From assembly GCF_022539665.2 (NCBI RefSeq), contig NC_081340.1, forward strand, positions 7,625,357 to 7,689,356: a DNA stretch of 64,000 nt, in the 5' to 3' direction. Position 1 is the first letter of the stretch. The number at the start of each line of letters is the position of its first letter. The stretch comes from Daphnia carinata (taxonomy: Eukaryota; Arthropoda; Branchiopoda; Diplostraca; Daphniidae). Under the pieces are notes generated by a model. The model made no database searches. It saw only the letters and a list, made by a program, of their open reading frames with translations, and was not told the origin of the DNA. Positions 47,670 through 60,232 of the stretch are shown here, in pieces. The position numbers and the translations under genes are program-made.

Positions 47670-49709
47670 TCGAATAGGGCCAGAGATAGATCCGCCTTAC
47701 GATAGCACCATGTTGGCACCATACGATGCCAACTGGTTCTCTATTTTATTGGGCGATGACTACCAGCCAAACCCATCCGTAACAGAAAAATATCTCCTTT
47801 CATCTTGCCCCCCTTTTTTTTTTAAGCAATTTTCAATTGTCTTCCTCTAATGCAAATTTCATTTTAAAAAAGCTGATATTTTTCTGTCGACTCTTACTAT
47901 AAATAATTCAATTTGAATTTGCCTCTTTAAAGAGCGCGAGTGCTGTCTATTTCCCCGTTATTATTATTTTTTTTTTTGGCCCGAAAATGCCGCAATGCAT
48001 TCGTGTTCAATTGTATTTGAAGGGTATAAAGAGACTCCCCGAAGAGCAAAATCGAATCCAGATTTTTTATTGTCACCGGAATGATGGCGTTCCGCGTTGT
48101 TTTGCACTCACTTGGCGGCTTTCTTTTTGTCTTCAGGTGAAAATTGGAGACCCCGAAATTTCGTTTTTTCTTCGTTGTTCTTTGATGGTGAATCGAGCTG
48201 TCATTCTCACCTCTTTTCCTTTTTTTTCCCGTCCTTTCTGGAAGAAAATTCCCATTTTTTGTCGAGTTTATTTTGGCCTTTATTTGAATTCTTTTGGGTT
48301 TACCTTTTTCTTTTTCTTTTTTTGGTTTTTAAGATCCGCGCCTTTCCACATCTCTTTGATGATGTCCTTCGCTTATTGTGCGAGCCAGGCTTATAGATTT
48401 TTTTTTTTTATCTCAACCGAACCAGACGTGTGTATTGACCCGACTCCCCGCTAGTAAAACACGACTAGAATTTTCTTTTCCCCTTTTCTCTTTCTTTTGT
48501 GATTAACGGGCAAAAGAGGAGAAACAAAAAGGAACAAGGAAACAATAGTTGCCATTGTTTACAGTAGCCTTTTCTACCCTTTTCATTAGCTTGCCGGAAG
48601 GGTTAAGTAAACCGACCCCGTTTTTAAGTTTTTTTTTTTACATATTCAAATCGGCTGTTCAGAATTGATGGCTGCCGAAACTAATAAAATGTAAAGGATC
48701 TATGCTAAGTTCGCTCTGTTCATCTTTGCCTATTCGAAATTTATATGTTATTAAGTAGACTCGAATATTTTATTTTTTGCAAGCTTGTTTACCTTTAGCG
48801 CCCGACTTCCTTTTTGTTGTTGCTTTATGCAAACATTGTTTTTGTTGTTGGCGGACGGTTGTTGCCACGAGTGGTGTTATTCCCGCGCCAGTTGTTTTGT
48901 CTTGTGGTTTGCGTGAGCAATCGTTAACTTGAAAAAAATGGCCAGTCACGTGAAACGCGTGACACCAGCATAAAAAGTCCTATGTATTCCTGGCACTTGT
49001 TTCGACCCAACGACTGCCCAAGTCGACATGTGATGAGAAAATAGTGGGGATTATTTGGAATCTCTTTCTTTTTTTTTTTAGAGGAACGCAATCAAGCAAT
49101 AACAAACGATGCGTACTGATTAATTCCTCTCTCATTTTCATTTCATAGAACATGGCAATAATAGGGTTATCGACCTTAACCACGTATCTGTTAGACATTC
49201 ATTAACTCTATCCCCCCACTCCACTAAGCATGTGGGCTGATTTATAATCATTCAGAGCCTTTGGTATGTACTGTTTAGGCATAAAAATAAAAATTCTCGT
49301 GATTTTAAGATGACCATGAACGTGAGCTTGCCCATGTAGACGCAATAGATGTGACAGCAGAAAAAGAGGCCACTTTATGTTGTTTGTTCGATTTTTTGTC
49401 GAGAAAAATGAAAATTGATGACATGTTTGTAGTAGCTTGCAGTACTAAAGTAGGGATTTTGTTGGTAGGACTCTGACAGGTTGTTTATTTCGTCCAGTTG
49501 CCCTTATCTTCTTGAATGTGGCACTAGATTTACCGTTTTTTTTTTTGTGTTTTTTTTTTCGTCTCGAGATTTTATTTTTACACACGAGCAAGTCAACCCC
49601 ATGTGCTGCCGTCCAGACGGTAGACGTTATTGTTATTCTTTTTGCAATCGACCCAGAAATACGTTTCACAGTTAATTTATGACTTTTCTTTATCTTGAAG
49701 GAAAGGCAT

Positions 49710-49798
49710 AAAAATATGCGTTTCAAATCAGTTCCAACATTCTTTTGCCTTCGTCTTTACTGGACAGTATGTTGAAAAGAGAAAAATATGCGTTTCAA
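49710..49798. repeat. Direct repeat of 17 bp, 72 bp apart
   Basis: AAAAATATGCGTTTCAA occurs at 49710-49726 and again at 49782-49798. No mobile element is apparent around it. Confidence 0.8.
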
Positions 49799-52700
49799 CA
49801 AATGGGAAACAATATTTTTTTTGATTTTCTTGGCTTCGATCTGCTACGAAATTCCAAGATTATTTTCATTTGAGAATGTTTAAATGCCATTCTTACGATT
49901 TCCCCCCTTTTTTTTTTACGTGCGACTAGCTGATGTTTCTTTTTCTTTCCTACCAAGTACGGGTCATGCAAAAATGCCTACTAATAATAAATAACGTGGA
50001 GACAGCACGTCGTAAGCTCGTCGGTCACAAAACGAGATCGTAAAACATGAAAGGATGGCCACATTTTGGCGTCATGGCTTTTTCCACCGTTAGAAGAACA
50101 CTGGTGAATCATCTTTTTTTTATTTTATGGCAAACAATATCGGCAAAAACGCGGAATTTGCTCCTTTTATTCCGGTCTTACCATCGCTATCTTTGTTTTG
50201 TTTTGTTTGTTTTTTTCCAAAAATCTGCTGCGCACGATGATGGTAACCAACTTCCCCCTTTATTGCTTTCCTTTTCTTGCTCTTTAGTGATGTAGGACTA
50301 GCAACTCCCATTGCAGCAAAGAGTTAGTAGTATGTAAACCTCCGATTCTGGTTCGTTTTGCTTTGCGCAGAATCCAACAAAAAAGCAAAAAGCAAAATGT
50401 GTTTATTGCCCTGTTGCAACTTTGTCATTTATTCTATTCGAATAGCTCGACTTATTAATCCATCCGCGTCTTCCGCACGGTTTGCGAGAAACGCCCTGAC
50501 AGAAATAGGGCGTAAACAAGAGCATTGAAAATGAGCGCACGACGTTGCACGAAACAGAACAACTTCCGAAAAAGAAAATCTTTGAACGAAAAACGTTTAT
50601 CTTGTTTTATTTTATTTTATTTTTTTTTTTGCATGCTTAGTTTTCGTACTGTATTGCAATGGCAGCTTTTATTCCAGTACATCCCAGAGGATGAAACAAG
50701 CGGCCGTCTCATTAATGACTTTGCCGAATGGCGAGAGGGCTCTTTTGTAAAAAAAAAAAGAAAAGTGGGGGCCCCTATTTTCTTGGCCTCTTTTTGTCCT
50801 GAATCTGGAAGATGGTCAAGAAAGATAATCACGTCCCCAAGAGCCTCCAAAATCGGATCAATATGACGAGTTTTACGTCACGTAGCACTGATGTACTCTG
50901 CCGTGTTTTGGTCTCTTCAGCAAGAATCACGTGTCCTTCAAGTATCAGTGTATATGAGGGTAATGACGCGGCTCAAATTGCCGGACATTCGAGCAAAATC
51001 TCCCGTCTCAAGACAAAATTTTTCGTAGTTATTAATTGGCACTAGTCTAAAAACGAAATTTGTTTTAAAATGGAATTTATTTACTGCGTCATTTGTTGTT
51101 CCATATCGCTGTCACGCAAAATACGAAATGATGGGGCTGGGGCGTGACTTCCGTCCCCCCAAAAAATATGAGATGACGAAAGATGGACAGTGCCCAGTTT
51201 ATCGATTACATTCTCCCCCTTCCCTGCTCAAATGAAATTCAGCTGGGAATGTTTTTATGCCACGATAAAAAAAAAAAAGCATGTTGATAGTGCGAGTGCG
51301 TTAGTTCTAAAAAAAAAAAATGAAATCCAACGAGATCCGTATCTTTTAAAAGGGGCATTTGTCACATTCGGATTGCAACTGTCAGTCTTGATTATGATCT
51401 CGATAGTGATCGTTCAGGGCAGTGACCGAAACAAGCGCGCAGCGTCTCATCCATCAAGTTGATTTCGGTTTTCGTGTATACACGTTCGTTTTAATGCACG
51501 CGCCAACCTATCGTCGTCCATTGGCAATCTAATAACGGCAATAGTTACAAGCGACAAGATGATCTGATTCCGCGGCATGACGCATGCGTCATCCATGTTG
51601 GCTTTAAGCGGTGCCCTTAGGCATTAGAAATGTATTGAATATCTTGTTATTTCTTTGAATTATCTGTCTCTTCCGGCGCTTCAGTTCTTGTACCGGATGA
51701 ACGTGTCCGTCTACACGTTATGTGTTTTTGTTTTAGCTATCTTTTGTGAAGTGGATAGATAGTTAAAAGGAAATATTTTAGGGAAATGTTTTGTTGGGAT
51801 TTTTTTTTTTTTTTTTAACTACAATTTTAACAGAGTACTATTACAATTGATTTAAAGGAAAGCGAGAACAGAAAAGGTTGGGGTAAATGATGAATGTTGC
51901 TCTGTAAAAATTTAGGGTTTAAAGCAATTAACTAAACACATCAAAGGCGACTCTGTAGATGAGATGTGCAGTGAAAAATGTGCTTCGTATTTCGTACGAT
52001 TTCGTAGTCTGTAAGGATCCCACAAAAGGTTTCACATCCCAGTCATCTATTTACCGAATCAAATAATCTGATTGAATTCCAACTGCAATATTCTTATATT
52101 AAAAATAGCATCTCGTATGGATTTTTTTTCACAGCTTTTCGTCTTTTTTTTTTCCCCGGCATGTCTCCGCCATTATGGAACGTAATCACTCAACGAGCTC
52201 GCGTGCACCCAAAGCATTGCGTAGTTAGCTCAGAAACCCGCTAAATTTTACTTCATTATGGTATTCCTTTTTTTCCCCCTCGACCTTTGCCGAGAGCTGT
52301 TTTCCACCTTTTGTCAATTCGACGGCCATTTTTGCCTCAAACGTGTCCGCCTCCGTTGCATCAAATGCGCAATCCTAATCCAACCAGGAAAATTCGCAGA
52401 AATAAACGGATTTTGAATTCTCTATTTTTGCTAGAGACAGTAGGCGATGGTAATGAGCCTACCATTCATGTCGTGATGAATCGCATTTTTGTATGCCTGG
52501 CTGCATATGATAAGCTAGAAAAAAAAATGTACGACGTACAGCAAAACACCACCTATTTTTGTCCGCTTATTCGCCAAACGGACAAGGTCTCACCCTTCCT
52601 GCGCCACTTGTTTTTGATAGGCAACACGAAGTGCATTAGCGACATAATAGAAATGGCTGGTATTTCTTTATGTTACGGGCAAGGCACAGCGTCGCGTTCA

Positions 52701-53153
52701 ATCACGCTTCTGACGTGACTTCAATAGACTGTTGCGATGGCTCCATCCTTTTGATCTGGGCAAGTTGAATGTCGCTGAGTAACTAGCAGTCAGACCAAAG
52801 GCGGTTACTTGTTCGCAATGAGTCGTTAGACGTTTCAATCCGACGCTTTGTCAAAGTTCTCTAAGGGAACGGAGAATAATCTACGGATAGCAATCAAAAA
52901 GTGAGTGACTCTTGAAACAGAAAAAAAGAAAAATAATAATACTCGGCCGTACCCATTAATTATTTCAGATTACTCAAAAATAGTGTTGGAACGTAGTGTC
53001 TGAAATGTTTGTACTGTTACGTGCTTTCTCTGCAGGATTATGAGGTGTAAATCGAGCGGGAATTCGTGTCAATTGAAGCGTCCGTCGGTGATCCAACCCA
53101 ACATATTTTTCTTATTTTGCGCAATAACGTCCGCCGCCCGATAGTGGATCAAG

Positions 53154-56100
53154 ATGGACGACAATCTGTTGCTGGCGATCAACACGACCTGGTGGCCGAA
53201 TGGAAGCGATTCGATGAGCGAAGATGTGAATCAGTCCATCTTAGCATCGACAGCCGATCCAGCGTTCGTGCGCTTTCGTGATGAATCTCGCTTTTGGGTA
53301 CAAAGGGTAAGTTTACTTTTCCATACCTACGTAGACGCTATGAATTTTATTTATTTATTATTATTTTTTTATCAAACTTTGCCATTGAATTTGTTTTGGA
53401 TCTAATGCATCGAATCGTGAAAGATAGAGTTGATATTGTATTGTGTTTGCAGTGCGGATGGGAAAAGCGGGGCACTTGAATTACATTGATAATAGATGAA
53501 TCGATGTGTGCCATGGATGCGCCAATGGCATTTCCAGCCGAGTAGAAAGGATGAAACATTGATGTCTTACAGGGGCAATGCAATTCATCTCGTGGGTGAC
53601 TTAAATGTCAACCGTAGTCGAGACGAATATTTCTTCCTTTATCTTTTTTCACTGAAAAGAAATTTAATTTATCAAAGTGTCTGCGGCAAACCTTGAATCG
53701 GACAAATGATATGTACTAGCAAATGTTTTTCTTCCATGTTTTGATAACGTGAAATCTTGTTTTACCAGCCACTCTGATATTCTTTTGGTCAGGTGCTGTT
53801 GCCCATCATTGCAACCATCGGAGTCTTTGGCAATGGAGTCACAATCCGTAAGTTTTTCTATTTTCGTTCAACGCCATATATGGATTTTTCGCTCATCATC
53901 TTTTATTATTATCTTCTTATTTCTTTCGCCAATTTGGGTTAATAGTGGTACTGACTCGCAGAGGGATGCGTTCGTCCACTAATGCCTACCTAACTGCCCT
54001 GGCCATTGCTGACCTCGTTTATTTGCTGTGCGTGTTTTGGCTATCGCTGCGCCACTACCCACACGTCAAGGAAGATCTGTCTCTTTCTAATTTCTACGCT
54101 TACACCTGGCCATACAGTCTTTGGCTCACCGACGCTACTAGTGAGTATGACGCATATTTGATCCTACCCTTATCTTATTACCGTTCAATCGGGAGTCGCC
54201 GCGATGTTGCCAATTATCTAGAGTGCGACGTGTGATAATCTTTACGTTGAGAAATCTAAAATTAAACTTATGACGATCAACTCGTAATTGAGTGACGGCA
54301 CCAAGACAATTGTACAGATTCGTCCACCGTTAAAATGGGGAACTTGAAACGGAAACTTTCGCCAGAGAGGGAATGAATGGTACCGGTAATTTGTGCACGT
54401 GTACGCTTGACTTGTTGCAATCTATTCTTTTCTACTTCTATTCGTCGTTTCCGTCTATACTCAGCACGTTGTCCCATCATCCGACGTGTGGACAGAATCG
54501 AGAAACCAAGTGAAGTGATTGGCTGCCCCAACACTCGTATTTGCGGAACGCCATCGAGGAGATGTTCAACGTAGTTTCGGGTTCCCTATTTGATTTAGTC
54601 GTGTGAGAGTCTTAGAAATGCACATAGTCTCTTATAGCACCTCACAACATTTATTTCCTTTCTATTTTTGTCCGTTCGATATTTAATAGGAGCGCATCCT
54701 TGGGAGGGTCCGTCGTGCCTAGTAAACTGGAACATTTTAAAAAGGAAAATCTATTTTTAAAAACTCCATCTTCTACCTCTTTTTTCGTTTGTTTGTTTTA
54801 AAAAAAACGAGGGGATGTGTCGGCTTTATGAATGGACCATTAGCAATAGGTGGGACAAATTTTTTTCCCTGTGTTAACTCGTTTGCAAGAATTGTCACGA
54901 TGCGTTTCAAAGTGCGCTTGATTGCTTATTCACGCTCTTATGTGAGCCAGCCGAGAGAGCGACCTGGTAATTTGGAATGTACCGTCAGGAATTGGTAACC
55001 TTTCAACTTAAAGTGGAACGATAGCGAAAAGTCGTTCAAAAGTTAATGATGTCCTGCACTTTGGTTTCAGCATGACTCAGTTGAAGCCCATGAAATTGAA
55101 TCATGGAATGAAATGCGCCGAGAGTCCTATGCGCTGGCAATGCATTCCTCTCGGTACGCGCAATGAAACGTGAAAGTTAATAAATAGTTAAGTGACAGGT
55201 GCGCTCGCAATCTCGTTCAAACGTAATCAAACTTCTCCCCCGAGATTAGGGGGACTTCTCTCCACTTTACACAGATGAGCTGCACTGGAGTTAATCAATT
55301 TCTCTGTTTCTTTTTTCTGGGCCCATGCAGCTAACACTTCCGTTTGGCTGATTGTGACCTTTACGGTGGAGCGCTACATCGTCGTGAGCCATCCGATTCG
55401 CAGTCGAATGCTGTGCACCGAATCACGAGCGAGGCGAGTTATCGTGGCCGTCTATTTGATCTGTTTCACGGCAACTCTATCGACGCCGTTCGAGTGGACG
55501 ATTTTAGAAATGACGGACCCAATTACAAACGTCACCAAAGCTGAAATCACACCGAGCTACTTGGGCAACGATGAAACCTATCAGACCATCTACTATTGGT
55601 TCACCAGCATCACATTCGTAAATGACTATTTTCGTCGAACCAGCCAACGGCTTAATGAGAATTGTTTTTTTCTGGAACGTTCCATTTTTTTTTTTTTTTT
55701 TTTTTTTTTAGGTCCTACTACCGTTGACGTTGCTCATCGTGTTCAATTCGTTCCTGATCCATTCAGTGCGCCAGAGTCAGAAGCTGCGCCAGATAATGAC
55801 ACAGCGCCAGACAATCACGAAGAGCGACCGGGAGGAGCGGGCCGCTTCCAACGAGATCCGCATCACGGTGACCCTCATCGCTGTCGTCATTATGTTCCTG
55901 GTGTGCCAGCTGCCAACTGCAGCGACGCTCATATACAAAATCTTCCACGCTCCGGAGCCGCAGTCGAACGAAGAAGCCGTTCTTCGAGCCCTGGGCAACA
56001 TTTTCAACTGTCTCGTTTCCATCAATGCTGCTTGTAATTTTGTGCTCTACTGCGCCCTCAGCGACAAGTACCGTCGCACTTTTATGCGCACTTTCTGCCG

Positions 56101-56760
56101 CTGCATCTACCGGCCCGCTAGTCATTTCTTCACGCAGGTGGAAGACACCGGCCATCACGCTAATCACCATAGCCGGCAAGCATCGGTTTGCGTCAATCAA
56201 CGCGATCGATACTCACCCGGACGGCCAGCGCAAATTCTTCGCACTTCGGTCACTCAAAGTCCAGTCAACGGTTCGTACCTGGCCATACCTGACGGTAATT
56301 TGGTTTACATTATGTTCACAACGGAGCTTCATGTAACATAACATTTACATTTTTTGTGTTTTTCTTTTGAAATCCCGTATGTGAAGGGAGCGAATCGATT
56401 GGTTGTCAGGCATCTTCACCTTCAGTCACGCGTCGTCAATATGTTGGCCAGCCTGGCCGGAGTTTACGCAGTACAAATTTACAGTCGAACAGCTGTGACG
56501 ATCAGACTAATACGATGTTGACAACCAATCCACTCCTAATAAGCAAAATTACTTCGAGCGAGCCGGCGAGTGGGACACGATGGCCCATCAAATGGTGGCG
56601 ACCCATGGCTAGTAGGCGGAAGATTCCGTCGAATACTAAACCTAGTAACATCCTTATCAAAGTCACCTCAGATGCTGTGGAAGAGACTAGTCACGAAGTC
56701 CAACCGAGCGAAGAGTGTTCCCTAAAACAAATCAGTGACGGGGAAATAGCTTTCGTCTGA
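53154..56760 (+). CDS. Class A (rhodopsin-like) peptide GPCR
   Basis: Seven-helix receptor, probably for a neuropeptide. Coding exons: 53154-53306, 53793-53847, 53946-54140, 55331-55617, 55712-56294, 56387-56760; 548 residues. The N-terminal tail has three glycosylation sequons (NTT, NGS, NQS) and no signal peptide. TM1 carries GNGVTIVVL, TM2 LTALAIADL with the conserved Asp, TM3 ends VERYIVV (ERY in place of DRY), TM4 to TM6 follow, with a CQLP motif in TM6, and TM7 ends NFVLY, a variant of NPxxY. RYIVVSHPIRSRMLCTESRAR after TM3 recalls the FMRFamide-receptor-like group of arthropods. Ligand cannot be assigned. The cytoplasmic tail is long (about 200 residues) and Ser/Arg-rich. Intron 3 is 1.2 kb; intron 4 ends in 25 T. 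Confidence 0.9.
54141..55330 (+). other. Intron 3 of the GPCR
   Basis: 1.2 kb between the TM2/loop exon and the TM3 exon. A short minus-strand frame (54534-54277) with a basic helical stretch is open but lacks supporting signals. Nothing else is recognised. Confidence 0.5.
55685..55709 (+). repeat. 25-nt poly-T tract at a splice acceptor
   Basis: Uninterrupted T run directly followed by AG at 55710-55711, the acceptor of GPCR exon 5. Confidence 0.9.
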
Positions 56761-56859
56761 GCGATTCTTTCGTTATCACCGCTTGGCTGAATTCGGGCCT
56801 ATTCGTTTTTCTTTTCAATTCCGGCCAAATCTTCCTTGAAGATCCCTTTCCAAAAAAAC

Positions 56860-56873
56860 GGGGGGGGGGGGGG
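56860..56873. repeat. Poly-G run of 14
   Basis: Uninterrupted G run 100 bp after the GPCR stop, likely in its 3' UTR. Length could be unstable or misassembled. Confidence 0.85.
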
Positions 56874-57367
56874 CCGACTGCAGATCAAGTGATGACAGGA
56901 ATGTGTATGGCATTATACCTGATATATTGTTCGCTCACTTATTTCCAGCACGTTTTGTTTTTTCGTTCGGTCGACAGGGTGAAACAAAACAATATTTCTA
57001 CTACGCTAGATGTTACAAAAAAAATCGTTTTTCTATCGATTACCCAGCGTGTTACACTTGTCCCTTTGCCTATACGTACCCACCTTAAATGATTACGCAT
57101 TCATGTTTGTTCTGCTTCTTGCACCATCCATGACCTCCGCAAATGCGCCAAAAAATTTTCACATTCTGAAAACTCGTCAAATGTTATCAATGTTAGCACT
57201 CAAAATATGCGCAGTACAATTGCGAAATTTAAAGAAAAAAGAATCTTCTATCTTTTTGGTGTCATCGTGTAATCAGCAATGTTTTAAACGTCCAGAACAA
57301 CAGCCGCGCATCAAACAAAAGGGAAGGTAACAAAAAATGAAAATTTTTTCTTGACATTATTGGACGA

Positions 57368-59163
57368 TCAAATGTTCTCCTGTTCTTCTTCCGGTCGTCC
57401 TTCTTCCTGTCGCGGTTCTTCCTGCTGACCACGAGCCTCTTGGGATTTTTGCCAACAATAATCGAACGGGTAAAGCTTTTGGTTTGGGTGGCTGACAGTC
57501 AGGAGTTCTTCGTTGCGCTCGTAATCGCGGATCTGGCTCAAGACGTCTGCCTCCAATCCATCGACGCTGAAACCACTTACAGACGAAAAAAGCTCGGTCG
57601 GTGAAGCGGCGTCTTTGGCGCCCAATCGGCGGAAAAAATTGGAGATGTTGGTGCAGTCGCGGTAGAGAAACTCGAGTCCGTGGGGGTGACTCGGCTCCAC
57701 TGCTTGGCTGACGTCGATGAACCAACACTGCTTCTCGTGCCAAAGGATGTTGTACTCTGACAAGTCGGCGTGGACCAGGTGGCACTCGTTGAACATTTTA
57801 TGTAGCATTGAAACTGTTTGACTGTAGGCCAACTCCACTTCCGCAGTTGACAGCGCCGCTTCGCGAAGTTTGGGCGCAGGACGACCTCTCTGGCCTATGA
57901 AAGACATGACCAAGATGTGTTTCTTGAGTAAAACAACTTCGGGACAAGGCAAACCGGCTTCGCGCATTCTCGCAAGGTTGTGGTATTCTTTCTCGGCCCA
58001 CATATGGATAATTTTGCGCGGATTCTGCTTGGAGAACCTGTTTTTGAAGCGGTAGTCTTCGGCGATGTACTTGTCGCGAGTTTTGAACTCGTTGAGGGTC
58101 GTCTTGAATACTTTGATAGCGCACTCCCGAGGAACGATAACTTCTTCACTCTTGCCGCCTTCGGCATGAAGAATGACGGCTTCTTTGCCCGTGCTGATGA
58201 CGCCATTAATGCGGTCGAGAATGTTGTTGTCGACGAGGCGGAAAAGGATCAGTCGACTGCGAGGATCGATAGCCATTGTGGCAGTTGCCTTCTCGTGTTT
58301 GTCATTCAAACGCGCGGCCCTCTTTTGCTCTTGATGCGAAAACGTCTTCAGGTTGTTGTACACCTTGTTGCTCAACATCATATCAAAACCGCCACCGTCC
58401 CCGATCTTTAACTGTTCCAGTTCCATCGCTTTGCAAGCATTCTTTCGGCCAGTAATAACGGTATCGTGTTTCGTTATGATCTCTCCTCCTTTTTTTGCGT
58501 AACCCAATTTTGAAATTGTAGGGGATTCTTTTTCAGCCGACTGGAAATATAAGAACATCACATAACCATCACACATTAAAAAATAACAAACTAAACTATT
58601 GCCTCAAAACTGTCCCAGTCAGGGTGTGCCTTATCCCATTCATCATCATCAAAGGAATCAGAATCTTCATCCAAAAGACTTCCTTTTGGTATTTTGCGAT
58701 AATTAGAAAGAGAAACTCCAACTAAACAAAGCAAAACAATCTCTGTGGTTTGAGAAATGCTGACAACCAAAGTACTAAATGTTACCTTTAGAGGAACCAT
58801 TATATTTCGCTTCTTCTTTTCCCAGTGCTCTATCATATTCTTGATCAAATTGTAGTTGGAGTAGTTGGGCCAACATTTCATCACTCATTGTTTCTTGAAC
58901 TGGTGAGTCCCCACATGCTTGACTCGTCACATCTATTCCTGTTAGTTCTGGCCATTTGGACAAATCTTCCCTACAACAATATTTAAAGAAACATCTGTGT
59001 TTGCAAACCGAGCTTACGTCTCAATAAAAATAAAATAGTACTTTATTTGCAAATCCTTTGCTAGGTCTTCCGACAAGACGTCGGTAAAGGAAACTTCACT
59101 GGTAAGGTTTTCAACAGGTTTTCCGCCCCATGCTATCACAGAAGAGGTATTCTTTGCAGACAT
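57368..59163 (-). CDS. RIOK1: Serine/threonine-protein kinase RIO1 (RIOK1)
   Basis: Atypical kinase/ATPase needed for late 40S ribosomal subunit maturation in the cytoplasm. Minus-strand coding exons: 59163-59042, 58970-58786, 58721-58597, 58540-57368; 534 residues (human 568). The N-terminal third is acidic and disordered (DEDSDSFDDDEWDKAHPDWD ends it). The kinase domain starts near 210 with the P-loop GVISTGKEAVILHA. CAIKVFKTTLNEFK..R..YI and a flexible-loop segment RFSKQNPRKIIHMWAEKEY are RIO1 hallmarks. The catalytic loop reads HADLSEYNIL and the metal site IDVSQAVEPSHP, both intact. The tail is Gln/Glu/Arg-rich. Exon 3 ends at an unusual donor, ATA|GTTTAG; phase requires it. Confidence 0.95.
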
Positions 59164-60232
59164 GCTTTAAATATTGAATTCCGGAAAACGAAAAACAAAA
59201 AAGTAAATGATATACAAAGGACTGAGATATAAATAAAGCGTGTAAAACGTGTCCCTTCTTTGCCTACGGAAGGAAAACGTGAGTTCGTTTGTTATGTTAT
59301 TATTGCCTATTGCACCACTACTCCACCAACCACAATCACGTAAGGCCCGTTTGAAGTCTTAGTTTTAGAACTCGAGACCATATGATTTTGTGTATCTTGT
59401 TGCGAACCTAGCGGCAAATAACAAACTACTGCGACTTAATGGCTGCTTCTCTTATCGTGCAAAATTCATAGATTTTGTTTTTCGTATGATATTTTGTTAA
59501 CTGGCATGTAATTTCTTTATAAGGCTGATAGAAGAACCTATTAAAATACGGGAGTTGCATCGTTCTTTTTAGTTTCTACGTGATTATTTAGAAGCAAGCG
59601 TAAGCGTGAAAACTTCCAAATAAACTCAAATATCTAGCCAACCTGCCGTTGCGTGGCGTTAGGTGTACGTCTTTGTTCCTTTCGGAAACTGCACTGGGGC
59701 TAGGACGTATAGTGGCGCAAGAATGACGTAATTTTAATTAATACGTCGGCGTTATTGCCAAAAATAGTTAAAATGAAACGTCACTTGAAAAAAATATTTT
59801 ATAAAATTTTAAAAAACACTAGTAGGCTTCAGTCTTTGCTTATTGATAAACTATGGAAATAAATTTCAGAACAAGACAATGAGAAAACGTTTTGGAACCT
59901 TCAGTTAAAACTAACAAAAATTTCTAATTGATCAGCTTGTAACGAGGAGAAATGTAAATTTGAACCATTTGCCATAATTCTTGCGCAAGGGTGTATGTAG
60001 TGACTGTAAAGTGTGAATATTGGGACGAATCGGAGGTCAGCAAAATGCAAGCGAGCTATGGGTAAAACTTCGGAGTGGCAACGCTGTCACAAAATTATTC
60101 AACAGAAAACCTTACGAGAGGACTCCATGCTGGACGGTTATTAAGGCTGCTCTCGTGATGGTCTACAGAGATCCACGAGAAAAAGGAAAATTGTTCACGA
60201 GCTTCTTTGTTACACATCAGTTTGTCTTCGTG
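59164..60232. promoter_or_regulatory. Divergent promoter region, RIOK1 / HYD
   Basis: About 1.07 kb between opposite start codons. AT-rich, no coding supported apart from an open frame leading into HYD from 60020, which I take as 5' UTR because homology begins at ATG 60233. Confidence 0.5.

Larger units (their letters stand above)
46836..53153. other. Gene-poor region upstream of the GPCR
   Basis: About 6.3 kb without a supported gene. It probably carries GPCR regulatory DNA and 5' untranslated exons. A strong acceptor (GCTTTCTCTGCAG, ending 53035) lies 118 bp before the GPCR start, implying a noncoding exon upstream. Other content: a CRE palindrome at 47662-47669, a short perfect hairpin at 47712-47733, a 17-bp direct repeat at 49710 and 49782, a 117-codon open frame at 52365-52718, and many poly-T tracts. 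Confidence 0.45.

Noticed and set aside
48000-48454. 155-codon plus-strand frame rich in Phe
   Set aside because: Driven by T runs; no start context or family resemblance.
54277-54534. Minus-strand frame with basic helix-like stretch in GPCR intron 3
   Set aside because: No acceptor, no poly(A) signal and no homology; kept only as a note in the intron entry.
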